From: Sphingomonas sp.
GTDB taxonomy: Bacteria > Pseudomonadota > Alphaproteobacteria > Sphingomonadales > Sphingomonadaceae
DNA length: 64,000 nucleotides
Direction of reading: 5' to 3'
Assembly (NCBI RefSeq): GCF_029239295.1
Contig: NZ_JAQZBC010000002.1
Span: 426,207 to 490,206 of the forward strand
The position numbers and the translations under genes are program-made. Under the pieces are notes generated by a model. The model saw nothing but the letters and a program-made list of their open reading frames with translations, made no database searches and was not told the origin of the DNA. Positions 9,775 to 17,168 of this stretch are shown here, piece after piece; within the stretch, counting starts at the first letter, position 1, and the number at the start of each line of letters is the position of its first letter.

Positions 9775-10737
9775 TCAGTCACCGGCAATGAAGGTGACTT
9801 CCGGCCCGCGCCGGACGGCGATCCGTCCGCCCTCGAATCGCTCGCCATCGATCACGAAGCCGCTTTGCGTTTCCAGCATCACCTCGCCGTCGCGGCACCG
9901 GTGATACCCCGCCTGCGCCAGCGCCGCATCGTCGGTGCCGCGCAACAGCGGCGCCAGATGCCGAAGCAACTGCCGCGGCGGCGCCTCGATCGCCAGGCTC
10001 GCCACACGGTCGTCCGAAAACGCCCCTCGCCCGAACGGCGCGAGCCCCAGTGGAAAGCGGGTCAGCGCCGCCGCCATGAACAGATAGGTCGGGACAGTCG
10101 TACCGACCCCGTCATTGCTCAGGAACGTCATCGGCTCACCACGCCGCCACACCCCCGTGTCGCCGCCAAACAGCGTGCGGGCGATCACCGAGGTGAGCGA
10201 CATCCCCACCGCCACGCCATTGAACGCCCCGAACCGATGCGCCCGCTGCGCCAGCGCCGTCGCACGGACGAACGCGCCGCTGCCCAGCAGGAAGCCGTGC
10301 AGCACCTGCCGCTCGCCAGCGCGCGTCACCGCCAGCGCGCGCCGCGTCACCCGGCGAGCGCGCGCGATAGCGCCGACGGTCTGCTCCAGCGTTCGCTCGC
10401 CGATCCCCAGATCGTGCGCCAGCGCATTGGTCTTCCCCGATGGCGCCAGCGCGATCGCCGGCATCCTGTGGCCGAACAGCGGGATGCCCAGTGTCAGCAC
10501 ATCGCGGATCGTCCCGTCGCCGCCATCGACGATCAGCGCATCGACACCCTCGCTTGCCAGCCGTGAGAGATGGCGTTGAAGCGCGGTCTTGTTCGCCGGT
10601 TCGTGGACGCGCAGGCCAGCCACCATCGCCGGCGCGCCGATGCCCACCCGGCGCTTGTTGTGCCGGCTGTAGATGTTGCGGATAATCGCGACGCGATCCG
10701 CCGCGGCGGGAATCTCGGCGGCAAAGGCAAGCGTCAC
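9775..10737 (-). CDS. Diacylglycerol kinase-like lipid kinase
   Basis: 320 aa from a GTG start. The N-terminal DAGK catalytic domain has IIRNIYSRHNKRR and the nucleotide-binding loop VDGGDGTIRDVL, equivalent to the family GGDGT motif, then SGKTNALAHDLG. The C-terminal beta-rich half resembles other DgkB/YegS-type lipid kinases. It would phosphorylate diacylglycerol or a related lipid at the inner membrane; the substrate is not evident. Its GTG overlaps the TGA of the upstream dedA-like gene by 4 bases (GTGA), giving translational coupling. The frame stays open far upstream, but those extra residues lie inside the dedA gene and are not family-like. Confidence 0.8.
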   Translation of the reverse strand: MTLAFAAEIPAAADRVAIIRNIYSRHNKRRVGIGAPAMVAGLRVHEPANKTALQRHLSRLASEGVDALIVDGGDGTIRDVLTLGIPLFGHRMPAIALAPSGKTNALAHDLGIGERTLEQTVGAIARARRVTRRALAVTRAGERQVLHGFLLGSGAFVRATALAQRAHRFGAFNGVAVGMSLTSVIARTLFGGDTGVWRRGEPMTFLSNDGVGTTVPTYLFMAAALTRFPLGLAPFGRGAFSDDRVASLAIEAPPRQLLRHLAPLLRGTDDAALAQAGYHRCRDGEVMLETQSGFVIDGERFEGGRIAVRRGPEVTFIAGD

Positions 10738-11414
10738 GGGCGCATCGCCCCGCGCGCCGCGTCGCCCCCACGTGCTCGCGTCCGCTCCCCTGCAAACAAT
10801 CGCTTCATCGCGGCGGTGCTGAGCGCGCTGGTCGCGATCACCATCACCGCGAACAGGATCAGCTTTCCCGTGCCGCCAATCTCCACCTCGTCCAGCGCCG
10901 CAGCGGCGAGGCTGCCGATCGTCAGCAGCGACACGACCCACAGCACCGCCGCGGCCGCATCGGCCAGGTGGAAACGCGCCCGACGCATGTTCAGGATGCC
11001 GGCCACCATCGGCACCGTCGCCCGTGCGGGCGCATAATAGCGCGCTGCCAGCAGCAGCACGACGCCGTGCCGGCTGAACAGCAGCCGCGCGCGCGCCGCC
11101 GCGGCGCGATGCCGCCGGAACGGCGGGCGGTACAGTATCCGCGGGCCCAACCAACGGCCGACCCGGAACGACAGCCACCCACCCAGGATCGCGCCGACGA
11201 TGGCCGGCGGCCCGATGACGAGGGGATCGAGCAACCGCGCGCCGACCATTCCGCCGATTGCCAGCATCGTCGCGGTCGCCGGAAATAGGACGCCGACGGC
11301 CGCGGTACATTCCAGAAAGGTGAGTGCGCCGATCAGCAGGCCAGCCACCTCGCGGTGTGCCGCGATCAACTCGGCCATGTCGGACCAGCGATCATCCATC
11401 GTTCGGGCGTCCAT
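10734..11414 (-). CDS. DedA family membrane protein, second copy
   Basis: 226 aa with the DedA architecture: a Glu in ALTFLECTAAVGVLFPA and the Arg-containing AARYYAPARATVPMVAGI. It resembles the first DedA protein in the window (6521-7192) but is clearly diverged, so it is a paralogue rather than a recent duplicate. It is coupled by a 4-base overlap to a lipid kinase. The pairing of a flippase-like protein with a kinase suggests that this copy handles a (phospho)lipid rather than the C55 carrier (inference). The ATG at 11414 has AAGGG upstream; an in-frame ATG at 11399 is an alternative. Confidence 0.82.
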   Translation of the reverse strand: MDARTMDDRWSDMAELIAAHREVAGLLIGALTFLECTAAVGVLFPATATMLAIGGMVGARLLDPLVIGPPAIVGAILGGWLSFRVGRWLGPRILYRPPFRRHRAAAARARLLFSRHGVVLLLAARYYAPARATVPMVAGILNMRRARFHLADAAAAVLWVVSLLTIGSLAAAALDEVEIGGTGKLILFAVMVIATSALSTAAMKRLFAGERTRARGGDAARGAMRP

Positions 11415-11618
11415 TCCATCGCCCTTGCGACCAACGGGGAGGCCCGTTCACATGGCGTCAGCGGTTGAACCGTCGGACGATCGGCCAAATCGGATCGGGC
11501 CAGGGGCAAGTGCCCGACGTGCCCTGACCGCTAGACGCCGGCGGCGGGCACAGGCAATCACGCTGCGGAAAGGTTGGGGCTTTTCAATCTACTGGCCGGC
11601 GCGCGCGGCATCGGATGG

Positions 11619-13373
11619 TCAGGCCTGCGCGGCGCCGAAATCGGACCGTCGACGCCGGTCGCCGCCTTCGCCGCGCCGATTGAGCGCCTGCCGCACGCGA
11701 TCGAGCAGCTCGGCGTGACGATACGGCTTGCTCAGCACGTCGGATTCCCGCGCGCGCCGGCCGTCGACGACCAGTTCCTCATTATAGCCGGTCGTCATCA
11801 GGATCGACACCGACGGATCGCGCGAAACGATCGCGTCACCCAGCATCAGGCCGTTCATCCCGCCCGGCATCACCAGATCGGTGAACAACAGGTCGATGCG
11901 GGTTTCGGCGTGCACTTCGTCGAACAGACGCAGGCCATCATCGCCGGTCATCGCGGTCGACACCCGATACCCTGCGCCTTCCAGGATCTCGCGCGCCAGC
12001 GTCAGGACCTCTTCATTGTCCTCGACCACCAGGATGTGCGCCGGCCCGCTAAAGCCGCCGGTATCCGGCTCGCTCCGCGGCGCCGCGCGCGGCCGCTCGG
12101 CCTCCACATCCTTGCGCACCGGAAACAGCATGCGAACAACCGTTCCCGCTCCCGGCGTGGATTCGATCTCCAGCCGGCCGCCCGACTGGCGCACGAAGCC
12201 GCTCGCCATCGCCAGTCCCAGGCCGGTGCCCTTGCCGACGCCCTTGGTGGTGAAGAACGGCTCGGTAGCCCGTTCGACCACCGCCGGGTCCATTCCCGGG
12301 CCGTCGTCCTGTACCTCCAACACGACGTAGTCGCCCGGTTCCAGATCGGCGAGAACGGACTCTTCGGTCAGGCGAATTGGGCGGGTGGCGATCGTCACCA
12401 GCCCGCCGTCGGTCATCGCGTCGCGCGCATTGTTGACGATGTTGAGCAACGCCATTTCGAGCTGGTCGGGATCCAGCACGACATAGGGAAGCCCGCGGCG
12501 CAGGCTCAAATGGATGTCGACCTGCTTGTTGACCGAACTGTCGATCAGATCACTGAATTCCGACACCAGCTGGGTCAGGTTCACCGCGCGCGGCTCCAGC
12601 CGCGTCTTGCGCGCAAAGGCCAGCAGCTGGCGCGTCAGCTTGGCGCCGCGCTCCGCCGCCAATTGCGCTGCCGCGACATATCGCTTCACCCGGTCGGGAT
12701 CGTCGGTCGTGGTGACCAGCTCCAGATTGCCGTTCACCACTTGCAGCAGATTGTTGAAATCGTGCGCCAGCCCGGCCGTCAGCTGGCCGATCGACTCCAT
12801 CTTCTGTGCCTGGCGATACGACTGCTCGGTGTTGCGCCGCCGCGTGACGTCGAGCTGGCTGGCGAAGAAGAACTGCAGTTTGCCGGCGGTGTCATAGACC
12901 GGACCGACGAACACCGCGTTCCAGAACGGTGTGCCATCACGACGATAGTTCAGTATCTCCAGCGCAACCGATCCGTTCGTCGTCACCGCCTCGCGCAGTT
13001 CGGCCACCGAATTGCGATCGGTCTGGGCGCCCTGCAGGAAGCGGCAGTTGCGCCCCAGCACTTCCTCTTCCTCATAGCCGGTGAGGTCGAGGAACGCCTT
13101 GTTGGCGAACACGATGGGATTGTCGTCGATGTTCGGATCGGTGAGCACCATCGGCATCCGCGTCATCTCGATCGCGGCAAAGAAAACGCCGCCGCGATTT
13201 TGCAGATCGGGATCGGTGATCGTGCTCTCACGCCAATGGTGAAGCCCGGGCGCCTGGGTCGTCTCGGTGCTGCCGTCGTCCAGCGTGCCGGCGGCCGGCC
13301 GCCCGCGTGCCTGGCCCGCCCCCTGGGAATCGGTGTGCTTGGTGGGATCGGACGGTTCGTGCGAGGCAGGCAT
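11619..13373 (-). CDS. LOV-domain hybrid histidine kinase/response regulator (blue-light sensor)
   Basis: 584 aa. A flexible N-terminus precedes a LOV-type PAS domain (about 60-180) containing GRNCRFLQG. Cys110 is the residue that forms the flavin adduct in LOV photoreceptors, and Gln173 in FFFASQLDVT matches the conserved flavin-contacting glutamine. A HisKA domain follows with phospho-His204 in GLAHDFNNLLQ, then an HATPase domain (NIVNNARDAM, DDGPGMD, GKGTGLGLAM). A C-terminal receiver (about 450-570) has its Asp in LLFTDLVMPGGMNG. There is no membrane segment, so it is cytoplasmic. The order LOV-HK-receiver fits hybrid LOV kinases described in other proteobacteria. No partner regulator is adjacent. 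ATG at 13373 is used; a TTG lies one codon upstream. Confidence 0.92.
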   Translation of the reverse strand: MPASHEPSDPTKHTDSQGAGQARGRPAAGTLDDGSTETTQAPGLHHWRESTITDPDLQNRGGVFFAAIEMTRMPMVLTDPNIDDNPIVFANKAFLDLTGYEEEEVLGRNCRFLQGAQTDRNSVAELREAVTTNGSVALEILNYRRDGTPFWNAVFVGPVYDTAGKLQFFFASQLDVTRRRNTEQSYRQAQKMESIGQLTAGLAHDFNNLLQVVNGNLELVTTTDDPDRVKRYVAAAQLAAERGAKLTRQLLAFARKTRLEPRAVNLTQLVSEFSDLIDSSVNKQVDIHLSLRRGLPYVVLDPDQLEMALLNIVNNARDAMTDGGLVTIATRPIRLTEESVLADLEPGDYVVLEVQDDGPGMDPAVVERATEPFFTTKGVGKGTGLGLAMASGFVRQSGGRLEIESTPGAGTVVRMLFPVRKDVEAERPRAAPRSEPDTGGFSGPAHILVVEDNEEVLTLAREILEGAGYRVSTAMTGDDGLRLFDEVHAETRIDLLFTDLVMPGGMNGLMLGDAIVSRDPSVSILMTTGYNEELVVDGRRARESDVLSKPYRHAELLDRVRQALNRRGEGGDRRRRSDFGAAQA

Positions 13374-13376
13374 CAA

Positions 13377-13693
13377 TGATGCGGTACGTGCCAGAACGCT
13401 AAAAGTTCAAGCGTTGTTTGCGGTCAAATGCGGCAGATCGCGAGCGTTCCGCGTATGCAACAAATCGCGACATCGGCATGTCCGATCATCTTGGCGCGAA
13501 CCGCCCAGCCCTTTGCCCCCTGATCTGAGTTAGTTGTTTTGCCAGTATTTCCGCGGCTTTGGTCGGAGACGATCGCCACGTTCGTGGGTTGGGAACTGCA
13601 GACGATCGAGGGGACGGCAGGCGTCCGGACAGCGTTCTGGACGCCTTTACCGACCGCGATCGTGACCGGCTGAAACGCAAGGAGTGTAGCCCG
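13377..13693. other. 317-base intergenic region with two inverted repeats
   Basis: This is the divergent spacer between the LOV kinase and the DUF892 gene. It has AACGCT (13395-13400) and AGCGTT (13410-13415) as an inverted repeat 22 bases upstream of the kinase start, a possible operator. A perfect 8-bp repeat AGGCGTCC/GGACGCCT (13619-13646) lies in the probable DUF892 leader and is followed by TTT. GGAAC at 13592 has no CGTT at the right distance. I see no small gene here. Confidence 0.4.
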
Positions 13694-14215
13694 ATGCCCA
13701 ATCACGACGTACTTCGCGAACTGTTCATCACCGGCCTCGTCAATGCCCATGCGGTGGAAAAGCAGGCCCTGTCGATCATGACCCCGCAGGTCGCCCGCAT
13801 CGAACATTATCCCGAGGTCGCCGATCGCTTGCGCGCCCATATCGAGGAAACGAACGGTCAGATCGCGCGGCTCGAGGAAATCCTCGCCGGCTTCGACACC
13901 AGCAGCTCGACGCTGAAGGATCTCGGCCTCAGCATGTCGGGCAGCATGGCGGCGATGACCCACAGCATCGCCGGTGACGAGATCGTCAAGAACAGCTTCG
14001 CCAATTACGCGTTCGAGCATTTCGAGATCGCGGCGTACAAATCGCTGCTCGTCATGGCCGACGACGGCGGCTTCGCCACCGCCACCCCGCTGCTGAAGCA
14101 GTCGCTCGGCGAGGAAGAGGCGATGGCAGCCTGGATCGACGAATCGCTGCCCATGGTTACCCGTCGCTACGCCACGCTCTACGCCGACAGCGGGGCCGCC
14201 GCCGCCAAGGTGTGA
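13694..14215 (+). CDS. DUF892 (YciE/YciF-like) ferritin-like protein
   Basis: 173 aa, nearly all helical. Four-helix-bundle features are visible: LFITGLVNAHAVEKQALSIM, IEHYPEVADRLRAHIEETNGQIARLE, FANYAFEHFEIAAYKSLLVMAD and LGEEEAMAAWIDESLP. These carry the spaced Glu and His residues expected of a diiron ferritin-like site. DUF892 proteins are stress-induced in enteric bacteria and sphingomonads; their chemistry is not settled. The start at 13694 has AAGGAG nine bases upstream. The frame is open further upstream, but without a ribosome site or family-like sequence. It lies among stress genes (LOV kinase, small stress protein), which fits the family. Confidence 0.88.
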   Translation: MPNHDVLRELFITGLVNAHAVEKQALSIMTPQVARIEHYPEVADRLRAHIEETNGQIARLEEILAGFDTSSSTLKDLGLSMSGSMAAMTHSIAGDEIVKNSFANYAFEHFEIAAYKSLLVMADDGGFATATPLLKQSLGEEEAMAAWIDESLPMVTRRYATLYADSGAAAAKV

Positions 14216-14252
14216 TCATCAGCGGCGTAGGCTGGGCCCGCGCCGCTAACCT

Positions 14253-14280
14253 CTTGAAACAGCAACGATGATTTCTACAT
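14253..14280 (+). promoter_or_regulatory. Candidate RpoH (sigma-32-like) promoter
   Basis: CTTGAAA at 14253-14259 and TCTACAT at 14274-14280 leave 17 bases between CTTG and the -10 element. This approaches the alphaproteobacterial RpoH pattern CTTG-N17-CYTATNT, with two mismatches in the -10. Transcription would begin near 14287, about 30 bases before the mini-gene ATG at 14318. The match is by eye only. Confidence 0.45.
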
Positions 14281-14317
14281 CGCTGCTACCCTGCAACAAC
14301 TGAAAGGAGGTGGTCGA

Positions 14318-14389
14318 ATGTCTCATTGTCCCACGCCACTCAAGGCCCACTCGATGAACGCGACCTCCACCGAGATGGTCGCCGCCTGA
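14318..14389 (+). CDS. 23-aa small protein with near-perfect ribosome site
   Basis: The ORF encodes 23 residues: MSHCPTPLKAHSMNAT followed by STEMVAA. Three things argue that it is real. First, GAAAGGAGGTG (14302-14312) is an 11-base perfect complement to the typical 16S rRNA 3' tail, with AGGAGG seven bases from the ATG, the strongest ribosome site in the window. Second, a heat-shock-like promoter lies upstream. Third, a strong intrinsic terminator lies 26 bases after the stop, giving a self-contained transcript of about 160 bases. I do not recognise the peptide family. It has no membrane segment. It could be a functional small protein, a leader peptide, or the coding part of a dual-function small RNA. 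Confidence 0.6.
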   Translation: MSHCPTPLKAHSMNATSTEMVAA

Positions 14390-14415
14390 CGAAAGCCTTG
14401 AACGGCTGACAATGG

Positions 14416-14445
14416 AAAGGCCGTCCTCGAAAGAGGGCGGCCTTT
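14416..14445 (+). terminator. Strong intrinsic terminator after the mini-gene
   Basis: AAAGGCCGTCCTC and GAGGGCGGCCTTT form a 13-bp stem with one U-G pair and a GAAA tetraloop, followed by CGCTTTT. This is the clearest rho-independent terminator in the window. It closes the transcript containing the 23-codon ORF. Confidence 0.85.
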
Positions 14446-14645
14446 CGCTTTTCGGGTCATGGTTCTGCCGGTCGAGCGGCTCGTGCGGCAACGCGCACAT
14501 CAACTGGCCAATCTTCGCCGCATACAGGCCGATCCTGCGCCGGCGCTGACCCGGTCGAGGCCAAACTGCCCCAGGGGGCGGCCGCGGCAACCCTCCCTTT
14601 TACGGACGATTGCCCCGTCGGTGCAGGTCCGACCGGCGTGAATAG

Positions 14646-14894
14646 CTACTCGGTGGATCCGGCGTTCGGCTGTTCGCCGGTCTTCTCATCACCCAGCTGC
14701 CCGGTGCCGTGATAGGCCCGGCCGGACTGCCCACCGTCAAACTTGCCGCCCTTCTTGCCGGTATGCGGATTGGGGTACGCCGCCCCCTGGCTTTCGCCCC
14801 CCGTCTTCTCCTGGCCCGGCTCTTCGCCGCTGGTCCCGCCGTGGGCCGCTTTGCTCCCGGCGCCGTCTGCCTGCATTGGTTGCTTGCTGCTCAT
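14646..14894 (-). CDS. 82-aa hydrophilic Gly/Lys-rich protein, probable stress protein
   Basis: 82 aa starting MSSKQPMQADGAG, with no hydrophobic stretch and a very high content of Gly, Lys, Glu, Gln, Ser and Thr. Internal pieces such as TGKKGGKFDGGQSGRAYHGTG recall the KGG-type low-complexity stress proteins, but I cannot assign a family. It is likely disordered. The ATG at 14894 has GGAGG eight bases upstream. An EcfG-type promoter (GGAAC-N16-CGTT, 14958-14982) lies about 60 bases upstream, so the gene probably belongs to the general stress response. The frame is open further upstream, but that part runs through the promoter. Confidence 0.7.
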   Translation of the reverse strand: MSSKQPMQADGAGSKAAHGGTSGEEPGQEKTGGESQGAAYPNPHTGKKGGKFDGGQSGRAYHGTGQLGDEKTGEQPNAGSTE

Positions 14895-14957
14895 CGTCAC
14901 CTCCGGCTGCGAACCACAGCCTCCGTGACCATGGTTCGCTGATGTCCTGCCAAAGGC

Positions 14958-14982
14958 AACGAAGCGCCAGACGGCCCGTTCC
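14958..14982 (-). promoter_or_regulatory. EcfG-type general stress response promoter
   Basis: On the minus strand, GGAAC (14982-14978), exactly 16 bases, then CGTT (14961-14958). This is the consensus of the alphaproteobacterial general stress sigma factor EcfG. The expected start near 14951 gives a leader of about 57 bases before the 82-aa gene. Confidence 0.7.
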
Positions 14983-15030
14983 GCAACGATCCCTCCTCGC
15001 ACGTAGCCGCGACTGGCTAGCCCCGGTCGG

Positions 15031-16290
15031 TCAGCCTTCCAGCCGCTCGATGATGATCGCTGGCGCCATCCCGCCAAAAGCGCATTGCGTTACAAGCGCA
15101 TAGCGGCCGCCAGAACGCTCCAGCTCGTCCAGCGCCGTTCCGATCAGCATCGATCCGGTGGCGCCGATCGGATGGCCAAGCGCGATCGCACCGCCGTTGA
15201 TGTTGACCTTGTTTCGGTCGAGCCCGAGATCCCGGATCGCCTTCTCGGTCACGACGGCGAATGCCTCGTTTATCTCCCAGACGTCGATGTCCGCCACCGT
15301 CAGCCCGGCACGCTCAAGCGCCTTGCGCGCGGCGGGCACCGGCGCGTTCAGGATCAGGGTGGGGCAATCGCCCTGGTTGATCGCGGTAACGATCCGGGCC
15401 CGCGCTTTCCAGCCGTTTGCCCGCAGCCCTTCTTCAGAAGCGAGCAAGAGCGCCGCCGATCCGTCCACCACCCCCGAGGATGTGCCAGCATGATGCGCGG
15501 GCTCCCAATCCAGATCGGGATATTTGCGCTGGATCATCTGCTTCATCGTCGTGCCATCGGGCGAGGCAGGCACGTTGGCGATAGCGGTGAAGCTCGGCCT
15601 CAACGCCGCGAGGCTTTCCGCCGTCGTTTCCGGCCGCGGATATTCGTCGCGGTCCAGTGCCAGCGTCCCATCGTCGTTGTAGACGGGAACGATGCTGCGA
15701 TCGAAGCGCCCTTCGGTGATGGCAATCGCGGCGCGGCGCTGGCTCTCGGCGCCAAAGGCATCAAGCTCTTGGCGGCTGATCCCTTCCATTGCGGCGATCG
15801 CATCCGCGGCGACGCCGACATGCGAAATCGGGTGTTCGTCATAGAGCGCGTAATTGCCCTTGGCACGGCCAAGCTCGGCGAAGGGCGTACCCTGCTCCCA
15901 CCCGTCCGCCTCGGCATGATGGCTCATCATCTCGGTGCCCCCCGCGATGACCACATCCTCGAACCCCGCAATGATCTGCGATGCGGCAAAGCCGACGCTG
16001 CTGATCCCGCCACCGCAATAGCGGTCCAGCGTCACGCCGGACGCCTGGGTATCGTAGCCTGCATACAGCGCCGACAGACGCCCTAGGTCGCCGCCCTGCT
16101 TCCCGCGCTGCTGGCTGGTCGACCAGATGATGTCGTCGACACGCGAGGTATCCAGTGCATTGCGTTCGCGCAGCGCCTTCAGCACGGTGGCGCCAAGATG
16201 CTGGGGATGGAGGTGGGTCAAGGCGCCCTTACCCAGCTTGCCGCCCCCGCGCGGCGTGCGAACGGCATCAACGATATAGGCAGCAGACAT
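15031..16290 (-). CDS. Thiolase family protein (acetyl-CoA C-acyltransferase)
   Basis: 419 aa, the normal thiolase length. The acyl-accepting Cys92 is in LDRYCGGGISS. The C-terminal catalytic His is in GGAIALGHPIGATG and the second Cys in TQCAFGGMAPA, so all three catalytic motifs are intact. It performs thiolytic cleavage of 3-ketoacyl-CoA, or the reverse condensation. It is the last gene of an operon with a TetR regulator, acyl-CoA ligase, MFS carrier and SDR dehydrogenase. Ligation, 3-hydroxyacyl oxidation and thiolysis are encoded, but no acyl-CoA dehydrogenase or hydratase is present here. A degradative role is favoured. GGAAGTGACGCC precedes the ATG. Confidence 0.92.
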   Translation of the reverse strand: MSAAYIVDAVRTPRGGGKLGKGALTHLHPQHLGATVLKALRERNALDTSRVDDIIWSTSQQRGKQGGDLGRLSALYAGYDTQASGVTLDRYCGGGISSVGFAASQIIAGFEDVVIAGGTEMMSHHAEADGWEQGTPFAELGRAKGNYALYDEHPISHVGVAADAIAAMEGISRQELDAFGAESQRRAAIAITEGRFDRSIVPVYNDDGTLALDRDEYPRPETTAESLAALRPSFTAIANVPASPDGTTMKQMIQRKYPDLDWEPAHHAGTSSGVVDGSAALLLASEEGLRANGWKARARIVTAINQGDCPTLILNAPVPAARKALERAGLTVADIDVWEINEAFAVVTEKAIRDLGLDRNKVNINGGAIALGHPIGATGSMLIGTALDELERSGGRYALVTQCAFGGMAPAIIIERLEG

Positions 16291-16356
16291 GGCGTCACTT
16301 CCTTCCAGAACAGTATCAAACGGCCCCGCAGCACCGCCGCCGCAGGGCCATGCGCG

Positions 16357-17139
16357 TCAGCGCGGCGCCATCCGGATCGCACCGTCGAGGCGGATCGACT
16401 GGCCGTTGAAATAGGCATTGCGCACCAGTTCGAGAACCAGCGAGGCATATTCCTCAGGCTTGCCGAGCCGCTTGGGGAACGGCACCGAGGCATTGAGGTT
16501 ATCGAACACTTGCTGGGGCAGCTTGCCCAGCAACGGCGTGCCGAAGATGCCCGGCATGATCGCGTTGACGCGGATGCCGAGGTCCATGAGGTCCCGCGCC
16601 ATCGGCAGCACCATGCCGTTTACGCCGGACTTTCCGGCGCCATAAGCGACCTGGCCGATCTGCGCGTCCTGAGCGGCCACCGACGACGTCATGATGATTG
16701 TGCCACGCTCGCCATCCTCGAGCGGGTCGAGGCCGGCCATGCCGAACGCCGACAGCGACGCCATACGGTAGCTGGAGATGAGGATGCCGTCCGTCGCAAA
16801 GGCGAAATCCTCGGTCGAGAAGCGAGTGAACTCCCCGGTCTGCTTGTTGCGCCCGACGGTCTTCCCCTTGCGGTTCGCCATCGCGCAGTGAACGAGGATC
16901 CGCTCCTGTCCGTGCGCCGCACGTGCCTTCTCAAGGCCGGCCAGCACCGACTCCTCGCTCATGATGTTGACGTGGCAGAACATGCCGCCGAACGCCTGCG
17001 CGACCTCCTGCCCGGCTTCCTCGTTCAGGTCGAAAATGGCGACTTTGACGCCGGCGGCAGCGAGTGCTTCGGCGCTCGCCCGGCCGAGGCCGGAAGCGCC
17101 GCCCGTCACGACGGCGGCAGTATCGGCGGTAATCTGCAT
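16357..17139 (-). CDS. SDR family dehydrogenase, 3-hydroxyacyl-CoA dehydrogenase type
   Basis: 260 aa. A Rossmann N-terminus has TGGASGLGRASAEALAAAG (the TGxxxGxG motif, about 12-30) followed by an Asp in IFDLNEE, which favours NAD over NADP. The catalytic Ser is in IIMTSSVAA and the YxxxK pair in AYGAGKSG. The overall pattern resembles the type II 3-hydroxyacyl-CoA dehydrogenases (HSD10-like). Together with the adjacent thiolase it would oxidise a 3-hydroxyacyl-CoA before cleavage. AAGGGAGT sits before the ATG. Assignment to a precise substrate is not possible from sequence alone. Confidence 0.87.
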   Translation of the reverse strand: MQITADTAAVVTGGASGLGRASAEALAAAGVKVAIFDLNEEAGQEVAQAFGGMFCHVNIMSEESVLAGLEKARAAHGQERILVHCAMANRKGKTVGRNKQTGEFTRFSTEDFAFATDGILISSYRMASLSAFGMAGLDPLEDGERGTIIMTSSVAAQDAQIGQVAYGAGKSGVNGMVLPMARDLMDLGIRVNAIMPGIFGTPLLGKLPQQVFDNLNASVPFPKRLGKPEEYASLVLELVRNAYFNGQSIRLDGAIRMAPR

Positions 17140-17168
17140 TCGGAACTCCCTTCAGAGAATGTGCGAAA

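Noticed and set aside
11574..13379. A 601-codon plus-strand frame opposite the LOV kinase.
   Set aside because: The minus-strand frame has complete LOV, HisKA, HATPase and receiver motifs; the opposite frame has none.
13592..13620. GGAAC upstream of the DUF892 gene as an EcfG promoter.
   Set aside because: No CGTT at 16 or 17 bases; the nearest candidate is CGGC at 18. The match is not better than chance.
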